The notes beneath the pieces were generated by a model. The model was not told the origin of the DNA, did no database searches, and saw nothing but the letters and a program-made list of their open reading frames with translations. From positions 1-32,743 of the forward strand of contig CAMVTS010000025.1 of NCBI GenBank assembly GCA_947170465.1: 32,743 bases of DNA, written 5' to 3'. Position numbers and translations under genes: made by a program. This document shows, piece after piece, positions 16,025 to 24,332 of the stretch. How positions within the stretch are numbered: position 1 is the first letter of the stretch; the number at the start of each line of letters is the position of its first letter. The stretch is from an uncultured Clostridia bacterium. Lineage in GTDB: Bacteria; Bacillota; Clostridia; Oscillospirales; Acutalibacteraceae.

Positions 16025-17446
16025 TCAGAATGTCAGCACATCCTTCATACACAGGTCGGTGGAATACTCGCTTGTCCGCACGGGGCTGTAATCGCGGATC
16101 ATACACCAACTGTCAGCCGTGTCAACGCTTGTGAAATAAATGAAGGAAGATGCGCCAATCGAGAAGCGGTACGGAGTTTCGCTTGCGAGGACATAATATT
16201 GTCCCGAGGGCGTGAATTGATAGATTTCGGTATAGCCGACGGAATTGAGGTATTCGGCGACAGTCATGTCGTTTGCCCTTGCGGCGGTACATATCTCATT
16301 GAGCTGCGCGGGAGAAACCGTGTAGTTGTTCTTGAAGAAGGAGTCGTATGAAAGAGCCCAGTATCCGAAATTGACCATATCATGGTAATGCATGGTGAAC
16401 ACTCTGTTCTCATTGCCGTGATCGATAAAGGTTTTCGGGTCGATACTGTTGATGCTTTCGCACTGCTGAAAAACGGCGGCGCAGGTTTCCGAAAGCTGCT
16501 TTTCCATACTGACGATGTGGCTGTAGTGATTATTCTCGATCAGCTTGGAATAGTCATTCCTGATCACTTCAAGGTTAAGATTGTCGGGGTTGATTTTTTG
16601 GGTCGTTCTGCCTTCCGACTGCGCGGCGATAACCTCCTGCGCTTTCAGTGATGACATTACCATCGTGTAGTAACTCAGGTACTCTCTCATCACGTCTGCC
16701 ATGATCGCGTCTGTCTTTTCAACCGGCGCTTTGGCGAACAGATCATCCTTGGCGTTCGATTCGTAAACGATATCAAAAAGTCCTTTGCTGCTGATTTTAC
16801 TGTTGCCTGACAGGCATTCTCCGACGTTGATCAGATTTTTGACCGCATGGGTAGCGTCGCTCCACTGGTCTTCGGTTCCCATCGCGATGGCAAGCTCAAC
16901 GAGCTTTTCGTCATCGTTGTAGGCAGGGTCGTCAACGCCGCTGAATTTGGTATTGATCACCTTGAAGTCGGCAGAAAGATCCTGATAATAGCCGTTGTAG
17001 GCGCTGAGCATATTGGATTGATACATCTCTGAAATAATCTTTTCGGTGTTTTCGTCCAGCTTTGCCTCAACATGCTTCACATCCTTGTCAATATCCGACA
17101 GCTTTTTGTCAAGCTCATTAAAGCGGATATCCAAATGGTAAGAAAGATCGCTGATTTGTTTGCTGAGATCGTTGGTCGACAGCTCACCAAAGCCTAATTG
17201 ATCCGCCATAAGACTTGAAAGCGGACCGGCGAAAATCTCGCCGATAACGGGAACCTCACCAAACATGTTCTTGATGGCGGTTTCCATACCGCTTCGTCCC
17301 AAATCCGCCCAGTAGTCCGCTATTGAACTGCTGACGTCATCAACAGTTGCAGCTCCCACAGGAACGGTGACGGCGGTGCCGACAGATAAAGCGGTCACTG
17401 TTGTCAATATGCTTGCTATGATTCTTTTTTTGACGGTCTTTTTCAT
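16025..17446 (-). CDS. Secreted coiled-coil protein, possible alpha-helical toxin-like family (copy A)
   Basis: A 473-residue exported protein of unknown function. The signal peptide is clear: MKKTVKKRI, a hydrophobic core, and a site near PVGAA (about 33). A hydrophobic stretch (about 60-80, FGEVPVIGEIFAGPLSSLM) follows, then a long heptad-rich coiled coil (about 95-140, LDIRFNELDKKLSDIDKDV), and a mostly helical middle. The C-terminal 100 residues are rich in Tyr, Phe and Ser and may be beta. The layout matches the protein at 21779-23683, which is clearly related in signal peptide and domain order. A hydrophobic hairpin next to a long coiled coil resembles alpha-pore-forming toxins, but I see no diagnostic motif. 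The ATG at 17446 has AAGGAG 8 bases upstream; an extended -10 box (TGGTATGAT) lies at 17505-17513. Confidence 0.75.
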   Translation of the reverse strand: MKKTVKKRIIASILTTVTALSVGTAVTVPVGAATVDDVSSSIADYWADLGRSGMETAIKNMFGEVPVIGEIFAGPLSSLMADQLGFGELSTNDLSKQISDLSYHLDIRFNELDKKLSDIDKDVKHVEAKLDENTEKIISEMYQSNMLSAYNGYYQDLSADFKVINTKFSGVDDPAYNDDEKLVELAIAMGTEDQWSDATHAVKNLINVGECLSGNSKISSKGLFDIVYESNAKDDLFAKAPVEKTDAIMADVMREYLSYYTMVMSSLKAQEVIAAQSEGRTTQKINPDNLNLEVIRNDYSKLIENNHYSHIVSMEKQLSETCAAVFQQCESINSIDPKTFIDHGNENRVFTMHYHDMVNFGYWALSYDSFFKNNYTVSPAQLNEICTAARANDMTVAEYLNSVGYTEIYQFTPSGQYYVLASETPYRFSIGASSFIYFTSVDTADSWCMIRDYSPVRTSEYSTDLCMKDVLTF

Positions 17447-17504
17447 AATGCTTACTCCTTTGATTTGTATTTGAAAGCGGTTGTTTGTTGCTTTCACCGG
17501 AGTT

Positions 17505-17513
17505 ATCATACCA
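17505..17513 (-). promoter_or_regulatory. Extended -10 promoter of secreted gene A
   Basis: Minus-strand TGGTATGAT (TG-N-TATGAT) about 60 bases upstream of the start. The same kind of extended -10 precedes the other two secreted-protein genes at 20773 and 23683. Unlike those two, this one has no 30-bp operator array 45 bp upstream. Confidence 0.6.
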
Positions 17514-17631
17514 TAGCAAACAGGACAAAACCAAGACAAAAAAACGATAGATGATGATTTTTATGGAGAGCTTGTTTGCTCCCAAAAAGACGAATAACTA
17601 TAAAAAAAGTCCCGCTGTCGGATAACGATTA

Positions 17632-17790
17632 ATACTAATACCTAATAAAAAGTAGACAATCTTTGCGGTCTATTTTCCGCAATACTGCGTTGTCGTCCTT
17701 GCAAGGCGCCAGCCTTGCTGCGTCCTTCGCCTTGTCTTGCGAAAAATATCCTCGCAAAATATAAGTCTACTTTCTATCAGGAATTAGTAT
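17632..17790. repeat. MITE-like inverted-repeat element, copy 1
   Basis: A 159-bp element whose two ends are 26-bp inverted repeats with 23 matches (outer part ATACTAAT, inner part AAAGTAGAC). The interior is GC-richer and carries short palindromes (GCAAGGCGCCAGCCTTGC) but no gene. A 160-bp relative with the same inner end AAAGTAGAC lies at 24333-24492. It fills most of the gap between secreted gene A and the acyltransferase-like gene. Confidence 0.7.
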
Positions 17791-17897
17791 AACATGTTAT
17801 CTAAAAGCGGGGCTGTAATTTTGCTCATTCATTTTTTCAAGCTGTGGCTGACGCATTTTTGTATGTCTGCCAAGTTGTTTTGTATAATATCAGTTTC

Positions 17898-19166
17898 TTA
17901 TTTGGTGTCAGGCTCAGGTAAATATGCGTTATCGACCTTTTCTGTGCTTTTAACGCTGTACGCGATACCGTTATCATCGAGCTGACGGAGGAATGCCTTA
18001 ATAACGTCGTCCTCAGCGAAATTGCGGTGAACGGACAGAAAAATCTTGCCGTTTATCGCCGCGATTTCCGTAAGCAAATTGTTTGCGTTCGGTACATGCG
18101 TCCAAAGCTCCAAAACATAGGGGCTGATCTGCGTTTGCTTCCATTGACCGATATAGCTGACCATATAGGTGAACAGTCGCTTTCCGCCGTCGAGCATTTT
18201 TGCGTATGCCTGCTTTTTGGCTTCAACTGTAGGCGACATCTGCTTGACCATTTTTATCCTGCTCGAAGATACTGCGGCTGCGCCGTGAACATATTCCGGC
18301 GCGCTCTGCTCCGCTGTTATACTGCGGTGGGCAGCGCACTGTTTGTTGAGCGGAAGCTCGCTGATGTTATCGGGATAGGCAAAGCGGATAGTCTGCACGC
18401 AGTTGTGGTGCGTTTTGGAACCGAACATTGGTCTGGCGTTTACAATATAGGAATTTCTGATATCCCGTGCTTTTTTCGGATAAAGAGTGTCAATAGCTCG
18501 CGCAAACAGCACGCAAACCATTGTTCCAGGGCTTGCTTCGTTGGCAAAGCAAAAATCAACAAACTCTTTTTCCGGTAACTCGATGTCACAAACCAAAGGC
18601 TCGCACGGCTTCAAGTCCGTATCCTCTGCCAGTGAAAACGCAGGCTCAAGCCCGGTTGCGGGCAGTTTTGAGGGATCGAGCATCGGCACAAGATCATACG
18701 GATCGATCGTTTCATCCGGTGTGATCTCATCCTCCAGTGTGCGGATTCCGGTGCTGTCAGCCACGCCGTATCGCTCGTTGCAGTAATAAAACAGCAGTGT
18801 TGCAAGCACCATATACATAGCTGTTCCGTCCGTAACGCCATGCGAGATATCAAGATACAGCCTGTCTCCGTTGTAGCTGACGCTCCAAATGTGATAATTG
18901 GATTCTGCGGTATTCAGGCTTACACGACTGTCGGTGTTATGTATCACAATGGGCAAAGGATTGCTTTCATAATAGTAATCGGTTTCGTTTTTGTACATAC
19001 GCAGGCTGAGATAAGGATAACGCTTCTGTGTTTTTTCGACTGCGTGATGAAGCATTTCGCTGTTGATCTCATCTTTCAGTTTCAAACTGAAACGCACGGA
19101 ATAATCCATCTTCAATCCAAAGCTGCCTGCCACCATCATTAAATCGCTTGTTGTAATATTTATCAT
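17898..19166 (-). CDS. Condensation/alcohol-acetyltransferase-like enzyme
   Basis: A 422-residue protein of the CoA-dependent acyltransferase fold shared by NRPS condensation domains, PapA-type and alcohol acetyltransferases. The catalytic HxxxDG motif is intact: His109-GVT-Asp113-Gly (context LDISHGVTDGTAM). The opening segment (VRFSLKLKDEINSEMLHHAV, YPYLSLRM) also fits. The substrate is unknown; no carrier protein or NRPS gene is nearby, so transfer of an acyl group to a small alcohol or lipid is more likely than peptide synthesis. I chose the ATG at 19166, preceded by GAGG 8 bases upstream, over a TTG at 19199. It has its own promoter and appears monocistronic. Confidence 0.75.
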   Translation of the reverse strand: MINITTSDLMMVAGSFGLKMDYSVRFSLKLKDEINSEMLHHAVEKTQKRYPYLSLRMYKNETDYYYESNPLPIVIHNTDSRVSLNTAESNYHIWSVSYNGDRLYLDISHGVTDGTAMYMVLATLLFYYCNERYGVADSTGIRTLEDEITPDETIDPYDLVPMLDPSKLPATGLEPAFSLAEDTDLKPCEPLVCDIELPEKEFVDFCFANEASPGTMVCVLFARAIDTLYPKKARDIRNSYIVNARPMFGSKTHHNCVQTIRFAYPDNISELPLNKQCAAHRSITAEQSAPEYVHGAAAVSSSRIKMVKQMSPTVEAKKQAYAKMLDGGKRLFTYMVSYIGQWKQTQISPYVLELWTHVPNANNLLTEIAAINGKIFLSVHRNFAEDDVIKAFLRQLDDNGIAYSVKSTEKVDNAYLPEPDTK

Positions 19167-19201
19167 ATCGGTTTCCTCGTCATTCTGTTTGGATTCCAAT
19201 C

Positions 19202-19230
19202 ATTATAGCAAACGCGTAATACGATGTCAA
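19202..19230 (-). promoter_or_regulatory. Promoter of the acyltransferase-like gene
   Basis: Minus-strand TTGACA (19225-19230), 17-bp spacer, TATAAT (19202-19207): full sigma-A consensus, about 36 bases upstream of the start codon. Confidence 0.88.
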
Positions 19231-19357
19231 GCAAATTATCACAACGGAATATTAATAAAAACAATTCTTTTCCTTTATAGTTTTTTGCTGACGGGAAAGC
19301 CGTCAAAAAGTTGCCTAAAAATTCAAAAAGTATAAACGAAATACGACAAGCAAAAAT

Positions 19358-19693
19358 AGTATTAGAATCGAAGTATTTGCCAAAATTATGAGAAGAAAAA
19401 TCCTATTCATCATTTATTCAACTATTATTCTATATTAGAATAATAACCAGCAATTAAAAACCGCATTAGACAACCCAAAAATGGCTTTCTAATGCGGTTT
19501 TTAAAATGGTGGAGATAACGGGGCTCGAAGAAATGTGAAGCGGATTTCGGAAAGTCTTGCAAATTGCCGAAAGTGACGTGTTTATGCGGATAATAGGCAC
19601 ATTCCGAGTCACGGCAATCACCTTTCATTCAACCCGTATCACACCAAAAATGACCTGAAAAAGACCAAATCCGGACCAGCTACAGGCAGCAGA
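19358..19693. repeat. 336-bp direct repeat, copy 1, with tRNA 3'-end and terminator
   Basis: This segment recurs in the same orientation and at the same length at 26222-26557. The first ~170 bases are highly similar and the rest more diverged. Inside are a 14-bp terminator hairpin (AAAAACCGCATTAG and complement, 19455-19501) and, at 19507-19529, the minus-strand 3' end of a tRNA gene: T-loop TTCGAGC, T-stem, acceptor TATCTCC, and encoded ACCA. The tRNA 5' part is absent. It is the only content of the 19231-19876 gap that I recognise. Confidence 0.75.
19507..19529 (-). other. tRNA 3'-end fragment, attachment-site-like (copy 1)
   Basis: On the minus strand this reads from the T-loop to the CCA end of a tRNA, but the complementary T-stem 5' strand and the rest of the tRNA are missing. 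Tyrosine integrases commonly recombine at such 3' ends, so it may be a relic att site. The isoacceptor cannot be told; the matching 5' acceptor would be GGAGATA. Confidence 0.6.
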
Positions 19694-19876
19694 ATAATCG
19701 TCATAAATAATATTTTTCGTATAACAGAGAAACTATCCTCGAAAAATCTCGGCACCGTATATGGTAGGATACGACACATAACAGAATATAAATGATTTTG
19801 ATTTGGTGGAAAAGATGCTTCCAATCAAATGAATTTGAAACTGACATACAGTTACACCGCCCGGAGCGCCCTTTCA

Positions 19877-20773
19877 TCAATACCAATTATAGTTGTAATA
19901 ATTGCTTCCTGCTCCGATGATAAAGTAGTTCATCATTTGAGCGTATCTTGCCGCGTTGATTTCCTCGTCGGTATATTCAAACTCGAATTTTACCGCGCCG
20001 TTTGTTCCTGATTTTAGGATTGTGCCGGTTATGATACCGTTTTCCTTCTCGACCTCTACGGTCTTTTGAATCTGAGAAGGAGCTTCTCGGAAATCCGCCG
20101 ACATAATTTTTACAATGCCGTCGCTGTCATACTCGGTTGTGTAAGTGCCGTTGAATCTCGTCCAGTGTTTCTTTGATCCGGACGTCCATTTTGTAAAGTA
20201 GCCGGTGTTGATACTCTTTTTGATTACGCCGTTCTCTGTAAAAATCTGAACCGAATCCATCTCCTCGGCAAATTCTTCAGGAGAATACTCGGTGCCCGGC
20301 GTGTACCTTGAACCCAAAAGAGAAGTAAAATATCCGTCGCCGTTAGCATACTGATAGATGGTGTCGCTTGATCCGCCGCCCTCGTTATCGGTATGGACGT
20401 TGTAAACCCTTCCGTTGTTGTACTCGATTTTCGTGGTTTCATGATCAGCGTCATTCTTTATGACGGAAGTTTTAGGCAGATTGTTTTCAAAGGTATATTC
20501 AAAAAGCATTTTTGATGAGCCGAGCTCTTCATCGCTGTAAACCTGTTCTATCATCGTGGGATACGCGTTTTGATATTCCACGTTCTGCGTGTAATCCAAG
20601 CTCCATTCATTTGTATCATAGTCAGCACAGTACACTTTTACGCTTTTCACAAGTCTGTGTTTTGTTCCGTCAATATCCGTGGACGGGGCTGTATTTACTT
20701 CAGCGGCAAAAGCCGGAACCGTGGATGCAAAAAGAGTTGCCGCTGCAATAAGAGCACAAAATATTTTTTTCAT
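19877..20773 (-). CDS. Secreted protein of unknown function
   Basis: A 298-residue exported protein. The signal peptide is MKKIFCALIAAATLFAS with a cleavage site near AFAAE (about 24). The mature part is rich in Tyr, Thr, Asp and Glu, with repeated short strand-like phrases (FEYTF, IEYNNGRVYNVHTD, IYQYANGDGYF, TTEYDSDGIVKI) that suggest a beta-sheet repeat fold. I recognise no catalytic motif and no cell-wall anchor. The ATG at 20773 has GGAG 9 bases upstream. Its promoter region (extended -10 TGTTATCAT) shares with the 23683 gene the 30-bp-register operator array and the downstream words ATATAACCACAG/ATATAGCCACAG. The two genes are therefore probably coregulated by the divergent TetR. Confidence 0.65.
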   Translation of the reverse strand: MKKIFCALIAAATLFASTVPAFAAEVNTAPSTDIDGTKHRLVKSVKVYCADYDTNEWSLDYTQNVEYQNAYPTMIEQVYSDEELGSSKMLFEYTFENNLPKTSVIKNDADHETTKIEYNNGRVYNVHTDNEGGGSSDTIYQYANGDGYFTSLLGSRYTPGTEYSPEEFAEEMDSVQIFTENGVIKKSINTGYFTKWTSGSKKHWTRFNGTYTTEYDSDGIVKIMSADFREAPSQIQKTVEVEKENGIITGTILKSGTNGAVKFEFEYTDEEINAARYAQMMNYFIIGAGSNYYNYNWY

Positions 20774-20820
20774 TTTTTATTTCTCCGTTTCTTCTGTGTC
20801 ATATTTTTTACTGTGGTTAT

Positions 20821-20945
20821 ATGATAACATCTAATCAAAATATAATCCATATTCAACTCTCCGCCGATCTGTCTGTTTTCGGACAGTATGCAGAACAGTC
20901 GTCTATATTCGGACAGTTTGCAATATAATTGTCTATATCTTGCAA
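20821..20945. promoter_or_regulatory. Operator array 1 between the secreted gene and tetR
   Basis: Three units in an exact 30-bp register start at 20871 (GTCTGTTTTCGGAC), 20901 (GTCTATATTCGGAC) and 20931 (half-site GTCTATATC). The full units are palindromes of the form GTCY-N6-RGAC. The minus-strand -10 (TATCAT, 20821-20826) of the secreted gene lies exactly 45 bp from the first unit. The third unit abuts the -35 box of tetR. An identical layout occurs at 23751-23876. Confidence 0.75.
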
Positions 20946-20968
20946 TCCGCCGGAAAATTTGATATGAT
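20940..20968 (+). promoter_or_regulatory. tetR promoter
   Basis: TTGCAA (20940-20945), 17-bp spacer, TATGAT (20963-20968). Its -35 box touches operator unit three, which would permit autoregulation. Confidence 0.7.
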
Positions 20969-20993
20969 ACTAGCATACCGAAGGAGCGTGGAT

Positions 20994-21569
20994 ATGATGA
21001 GTGAAAGCAAGCACAACCGCAGGACGCAAAGAACCAAAAGGGCGATCTACACCGCGTTTGCCGAGCTGTTGTCCGAAAAGGAGCTGCATAAGATCACCGT
21101 GCAGGAGTTGGTTGACAGAGCGGATATCGGACGCGCAACGTTTTACACGCATTATCTTGATATATACGATCTCAATGAAAAAATCGAGGGAGAGACCATG
21201 ACCGAGATTGCGTATATCGCGCTGGAGCTCGGTGAACAGCCCGCGGAGACATTTTTCAAGAGTCTGCTGGATTATATGTCTGATAACCGCGCGGTGTTCA
21301 AAATGATTTTCAGTCCCAACAACACCGGACAGCTGCACGCCGACCTCACCCAAATGATAGAGGGCGTGTTCCGTCAGGTGGAGAGCGAGAAAACAGGCTC
21401 AAAGCTTGACGACAAACGCCTTGCCTATATGAGCCGCTACCGTGCGCAAGGCTGTCTGGCTGTAATTTCGATGTGGGTCGAGGGCGGCTTTGCCGAGCCG
21501 AAGGAGTTTATCGTTGAAACGATCACCGCGCTTGACAACGGTATAGAAGGTTTAGGCAATACCGCATAA
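20994..21569 (+). CDS. TetR/AcrR-family transcriptional regulator
   Basis: A 191-residue regulator. The N-terminal TetR helix-turn-helix is clear (RTKRAIYTAFAELLSEKELH, ITVQELVDRADIGRATFYTH at about 25-55). The all-helical C-terminal domain (about 70-190) resembles the TetR_C group of DhaS-like regulators. The ATG at 20994 has AAGGAG 7 bases upstream; the longer frame to 20940 overlaps the promoter. It is divergent from the secreted gene at 19877-20773, and the operator array lies between them. No efflux pump or enzyme is adjacent, so its targets are probably the secreted-protein genes. Confidence 0.88.
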   Translation: MMSESKHNRRTQRTKRAIYTAFAELLSEKELHKITVQELVDRADIGRATFYTHYLDIYDLNEKIEGETMTEIAYIALELGEQPAETFFKSLLDYMSDNRAVFKMIFSPNNTGQLHADLTQMIEGVFRQVESEKTGSKLDDKRLAYMSRYRAQGCLAVISMWVEGGFAEPKEFIVETITALDNGIEGLGNTA

Positions 21570-21740
21570 TTCAGGTGTGCGGATTGCGTAGCAAGATTTT
21601 AAGTCAGGTTGTACAAAAAATCGAGGTAAGGCTGGCGCCTTGCCGAGACTTTTTTGGGCAAACTGACGGAATAATATTCAAGCAAGGCGTGCGCCATGAA
21701 TTGTGCGGTGTTGCCTTTCTTTTCATGAAGCACAAAAGCA

Positions 21741-21767
21741 ATCCCCGTGTCATTTTGGCACGGGGAT
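21741..21767. terminator. Bidirectional terminator between tetR and secreted gene B
   Basis: A 9-bp stem ATCCCCGTG/CACGGGGAT with a 9-nt loop, followed by AATTTTGTATTTT on the plus strand. It sits 11 bases beyond the convergent stop at 21779. The rest of 21570-21740 holds no gene I recognise. Confidence 0.7.
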
Positions 21768-21778
21768 AATTTTGTATT

Positions 21779-23683
21779 TTACATTCCTTTATATTCGATC
21801 AACCAAAGTCCGTACTCTCTGTTATATTTACCTTTATTATATAATTTTACGTACTCTTGATACAATTCGTAGGGAGCGTTTGCGTGTTGGGGATTGGAAG
21901 ATAATTTGACTTTCATATATTGTACAAAAAGGTATTTATCCATATAACTGCCGTATTTATTAAATTCCTTCATATTTCTGATATAATCCGCAAAGTATTT
22001 TTCATCATAATGGTTATTGCTCTCGTTCCACTTTTTCCAGCCGGCATATTCCTTGTAATCCTCAAAGGTGAGATCCGCGAATGCGGGACAAGAGTTTTTC
22101 CATGCGGAGAGCTCATTTCTCATTTTTTCTTCCTGAGCCTTTTCTTCGTCCAACTTGTTTACCGCGTTTTTCTCATCCGTTGTGATCGGATCGCCGAGAG
22201 TGACGATCTTCTTTTCGTAAGAGCTGCAGTAATAATAGCTGGAACGGCAGTAAATGAAGTACATATAAATGTCTGCTCTGCGATAAGTATAAACCAAAAT
22301 GTTCTCTTCCTCGCATTTAGGGTCACATATATTGATACCCTTTGCGTAAACACTGCAGTCATATAACAGATTTCCGCCATATTCGCCTAAATCCTCGGTT
22401 CCGACTCTGTGCTCTTCGGTTTGAAGGGCAGTATCGGTCAGGATATATCCCGGAACGATGTCTGTCTCGACATTCTTCAAATTAAAATCACAATAAAGCG
22501 CCTTGTTATTTTTGAGGAAGGTGTAAATAGAGGTGTTGGGATAATTCTCGCGCACATATGCCGCCAATGCCTTAATATCGTCTGTGGAAAGCGTGCTCTT
22601 GTTGATGTAGTCGTTTGTCTTGGAAGTTCTGTTTGGATAGAGCTCTGCATATTCAAAACGTCCGCAAACCTTGTCGATCGACTTGCTTCCCTTGAAGATG
22701 AATTTGCCGGTGTTGTGCTTTCGGAAGTTATCCGCGCCTGTGGCTGCCGCTGTGAGCATTTTTGCAGCGTCGTCCGCGTCAAGAATCTCTCTTGCTTTGT
22801 CAAAATTGTCGTATTCGGATTTGAATATGCCGTTTCCGAGCGCCTTGACGTCCGCTTCCGTGAAAAAGTAAACCGCGTCGGCTGCTTTCTGGCATTCTGC
22901 GATAAGAGAGACCGCGTACATATACTGCTTTGTCAGATCCTCTGCCGCGCCGAACGCCTTGTTGTAGGCTTCGCGCTCTATCATACATGAGGGAGCCTTG
23001 TCGTTGTAGAGCAGGTCGAACATACAATCCGATACATATTTGTTGCTGCCGTCCATATAATCTCTGATGATGGTGCAGTAACGCTTTACGTCTCTGAAAT
23101 CCGCGCCCTTTTTCAGTGACGCCAGCTTCATCATCTTCTGCTGATTGTTGAGATCATCATCATTTTCGATCGAATAAATGTCCTTTGCAAAGTCCTCGAG
23201 CGCTGCGCTGAGATTGCGGTAGTTGGTCTTTAGCTCGCTCAGCTCGGTCTTGTTGCCGAGCCATGCGACATTGCGGTCGATATTGTTGTTGAGAGCCTTA
23301 AGAGTGTTGCTGATATCATCAAGCTTCTGATCCATTTTGTCGAGCTTGTTGTTTACCGCTGTGATCGGGTCGTTGCCTTTGACGTTCGCATTGAACAGGG
23401 TTTTGAACGGCGATACCAAAATGCTCGCCCCGGGGAAAACCTGTCCGAGCGTATCAAACGCGGCGTTGGCAGCGTTTACGCCTGCCTGCTTGCCGTAGTC
23501 TTCGGCTTTGACTGTTGCAAAGGTCACGGGATCGTTTACATCATTCTGCTGCAAAATGTATTCGGAAGAATTTGTTTCTGCAGCAGAAGCGGAGCTGATT
23601 GCAATAACGCCTACTGAGAAAGCGGTGACGGTTGATAATAAACCTGCTATGATTCTTGTTTTGATGTTGTTTGTCTTTTTCAT
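21779..23683 (-). CDS. Secreted coiled-coil protein, possible alpha-helical toxin-like family (copy B)
   Basis: A 634-residue exported protein related to the protein at 16025-17446. The signal peptide (RIIAGLLSTVTAFSVG core) ends near SASAAE (about 36). A hydrophobic segment (about 78-98, FDTLGQVFPGASILVSPF) is followed by a coiled coil (about 108-140, VNNKLDKMDQKLDDISNTLK) and a long helical region. Both proteins share the phrase pattern 'LFDIVYES'/'MFDLLYND' in the middle. The C-terminal third is rich in Lys, Tyr and Trp (YKEYAGWKKWNESNNHYDEK). Six or more cysteines occur in the central part. The ATG has AAGGAG 7-8 bases upstream. The promoter has an extended -10 (TGTTATGAT) and an upstream 30-bp-register operator array. 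Function unknown; helical pore-former-like architecture is inference. Confidence 0.72.
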   Translation of the reverse strand: MKKTNNIKTRIIAGLLSTVTAFSVGVIAISSASAAETNSSEYILQQNDVNDPVTFATVKAEDYGKQAGVNAANAAFDTLGQVFPGASILVSPFKTLFNANVKGNDPITAVNNKLDKMDQKLDDISNTLKALNNNIDRNVAWLGNKTELSELKTNYRNLSAALEDFAKDIYSIENDDDLNNQQKMMKLASLKKGADFRDVKRYCTIIRDYMDGSNKYVSDCMFDLLYNDKAPSCMIEREAYNKAFGAAEDLTKQYMYAVSLIAECQKAADAVYFFTEADVKALGNGIFKSEYDNFDKAREILDADDAAKMLTAAATGADNFRKHNTGKFIFKGSKSIDKVCGRFEYAELYPNRTSKTNDYINKSTLSTDDIKALAAYVRENYPNTSIYTFLKNNKALYCDFNLKNVETDIVPGYILTDTALQTEEHRVGTEDLGEYGGNLLYDCSVYAKGINICDPKCEEENILVYTYRRADIYMYFIYCRSSYYYCSSYEKKIVTLGDPITTDEKNAVNKLDEEKAQEEKMRNELSAWKNSCPAFADLTFEDYKEYAGWKKWNESNNHYDEKYFADYIRNMKEFNKYGSYMDKYLFVQYMKVKLSSNPQHANAPYELYQEYVKLYNKGKYNREYGLWLIEYKGM

Positions 23684-23750
23684 GGTGTTAGCTCCTTTTC
23701 TTTGGTTTTGTTTTGGGATTTTGTTTTCGTGTCCCCTTGACTGTGGCTAT

Positions 23751-23876
23751 ATCATAACACCGATTTCAGGCAAATACAATCTTCAAAAAAGCCGCTGTTT
23801 GTCTACATTCAGACGTTTTTTGGGTCAAGTGTCTGCTTTTAGACAGATGACCAACTAATTGTCCGGCAGCGTGACG
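23751..23876. promoter_or_regulatory. Operator array 2 upstream of secreted gene B
   Basis: Units start at 23801 (GTCTACATTCAGAC), 23831 (GTCTGCTTTTAGAC) and 23861 (half-site GTCC), exactly 30 bp apart. The minus-strand -10 (TATGAT, 23751-23756) ends 45 bp from the first unit. Spacing, number of units and the terminal half-site match array 1 at 20821-20945. Sites upstream of the -35 region and on one face of the helix suggest activation or looping. Confidence 0.75.
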
Positions 23877-23957
23877 CTGCACGCAATTCCGCCTTTGGAA
23901 AGCCCTTCTTGTCAGGAAAACTCGATTAACGGCGGGGTCAAATCTTTGCTAATTTGC

Positions 23958-23992
23958 TAAAAAAAATAAGGATTCCCGATTACCGGAAATCC
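23958..23992 (-). terminator. Terminator of the STAS gene
   Basis: Minus-strand 8-bp stem GGATTTCC/GGGAATCC (one G.U pair) with a 7-nt loop, followed by TTATTTTTTTT, 20 bases after the STAS stop codon. Confidence 0.75.
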
Positions 23993-24012
23993 CTGTTTGA
24001 TATAACGTAGTA

Positions 24013-24309
24013 TTATTTGATTTTCAGTACCTTGTACATTCCCGTAACGGTAAAGACTTTTTTGATGCTATCGTTTACACCCGTTATTTCAACACCGCCC
24101 TTCTTCATCAGCTCGCGCTGCGCATACACCAGCACGCGCAAGCCTGCCGAGGTGATATAGTTTGCATTGGTAAAGTCAAAAATCATTTTTTCGCATTTGG
24201 GAAGATTTGATTTTACTGCTTCTTCCAACTCAGGAGCGGTCATTGTGTCGATTTTTCCTTCAACGGTCAGTGTGCAGGTGCTGCCTTTTTTTGATGATGT
24301 AACTTTCAT
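24013..24309 (-). CDS. STAS-domain anti-sigma-factor antagonist
   Basis: A 98-residue SpoIIAA/RsbV-type protein. Such proteins bind and neutralise an anti-sigma kinase when dephosphorylated. The family signature DFTNANYITSAGLRVL is present, with the phospho-serine at position 54. The N-terminal strands (CTLTVEGKIDTMTAPELE) are typical. The ATG has GGAG 8 bases upstream. It faces away from the SpoIIE-type phosphatase gene at 24606, which would dephosphorylate it; a MITE-like element separates the two. No RsbW-type kinase or sigma factor is in the window. Confidence 0.9.
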   Translation of the reverse strand: MKVTSSKKGSTCTLTVEGKIDTMTAPELEEAVKSNLPKCEKMIFDFTNANYITSAGLRVLVYAQRELMKKGGVEITGVNDSIKKVFTVTGMYKVLKIK

Positions 24310-24332
24310 AGTTCATTCTCCGTTTTGTTTTT

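Noticed and set aside
17447..17631. 30-bp operator array upstream of secreted gene A
   Set aside because: The extended -10 is present, but no GTCY-N6-RGAC site occurs 45 bp upstream or at 30-bp steps.
19440..19640. Complete tRNA gene
   Set aside because: Only the T-loop to CCA part is present; the D-arm, anticodon arm and T-stem 5' strand are missing in both copies.
20871..20960. Short CRISPR array
   Set aside because: Only two and a half 30-bp units with no separate spacers and no cas genes; they behave as operators in register with a promoter, and the layout recurs at 23801.
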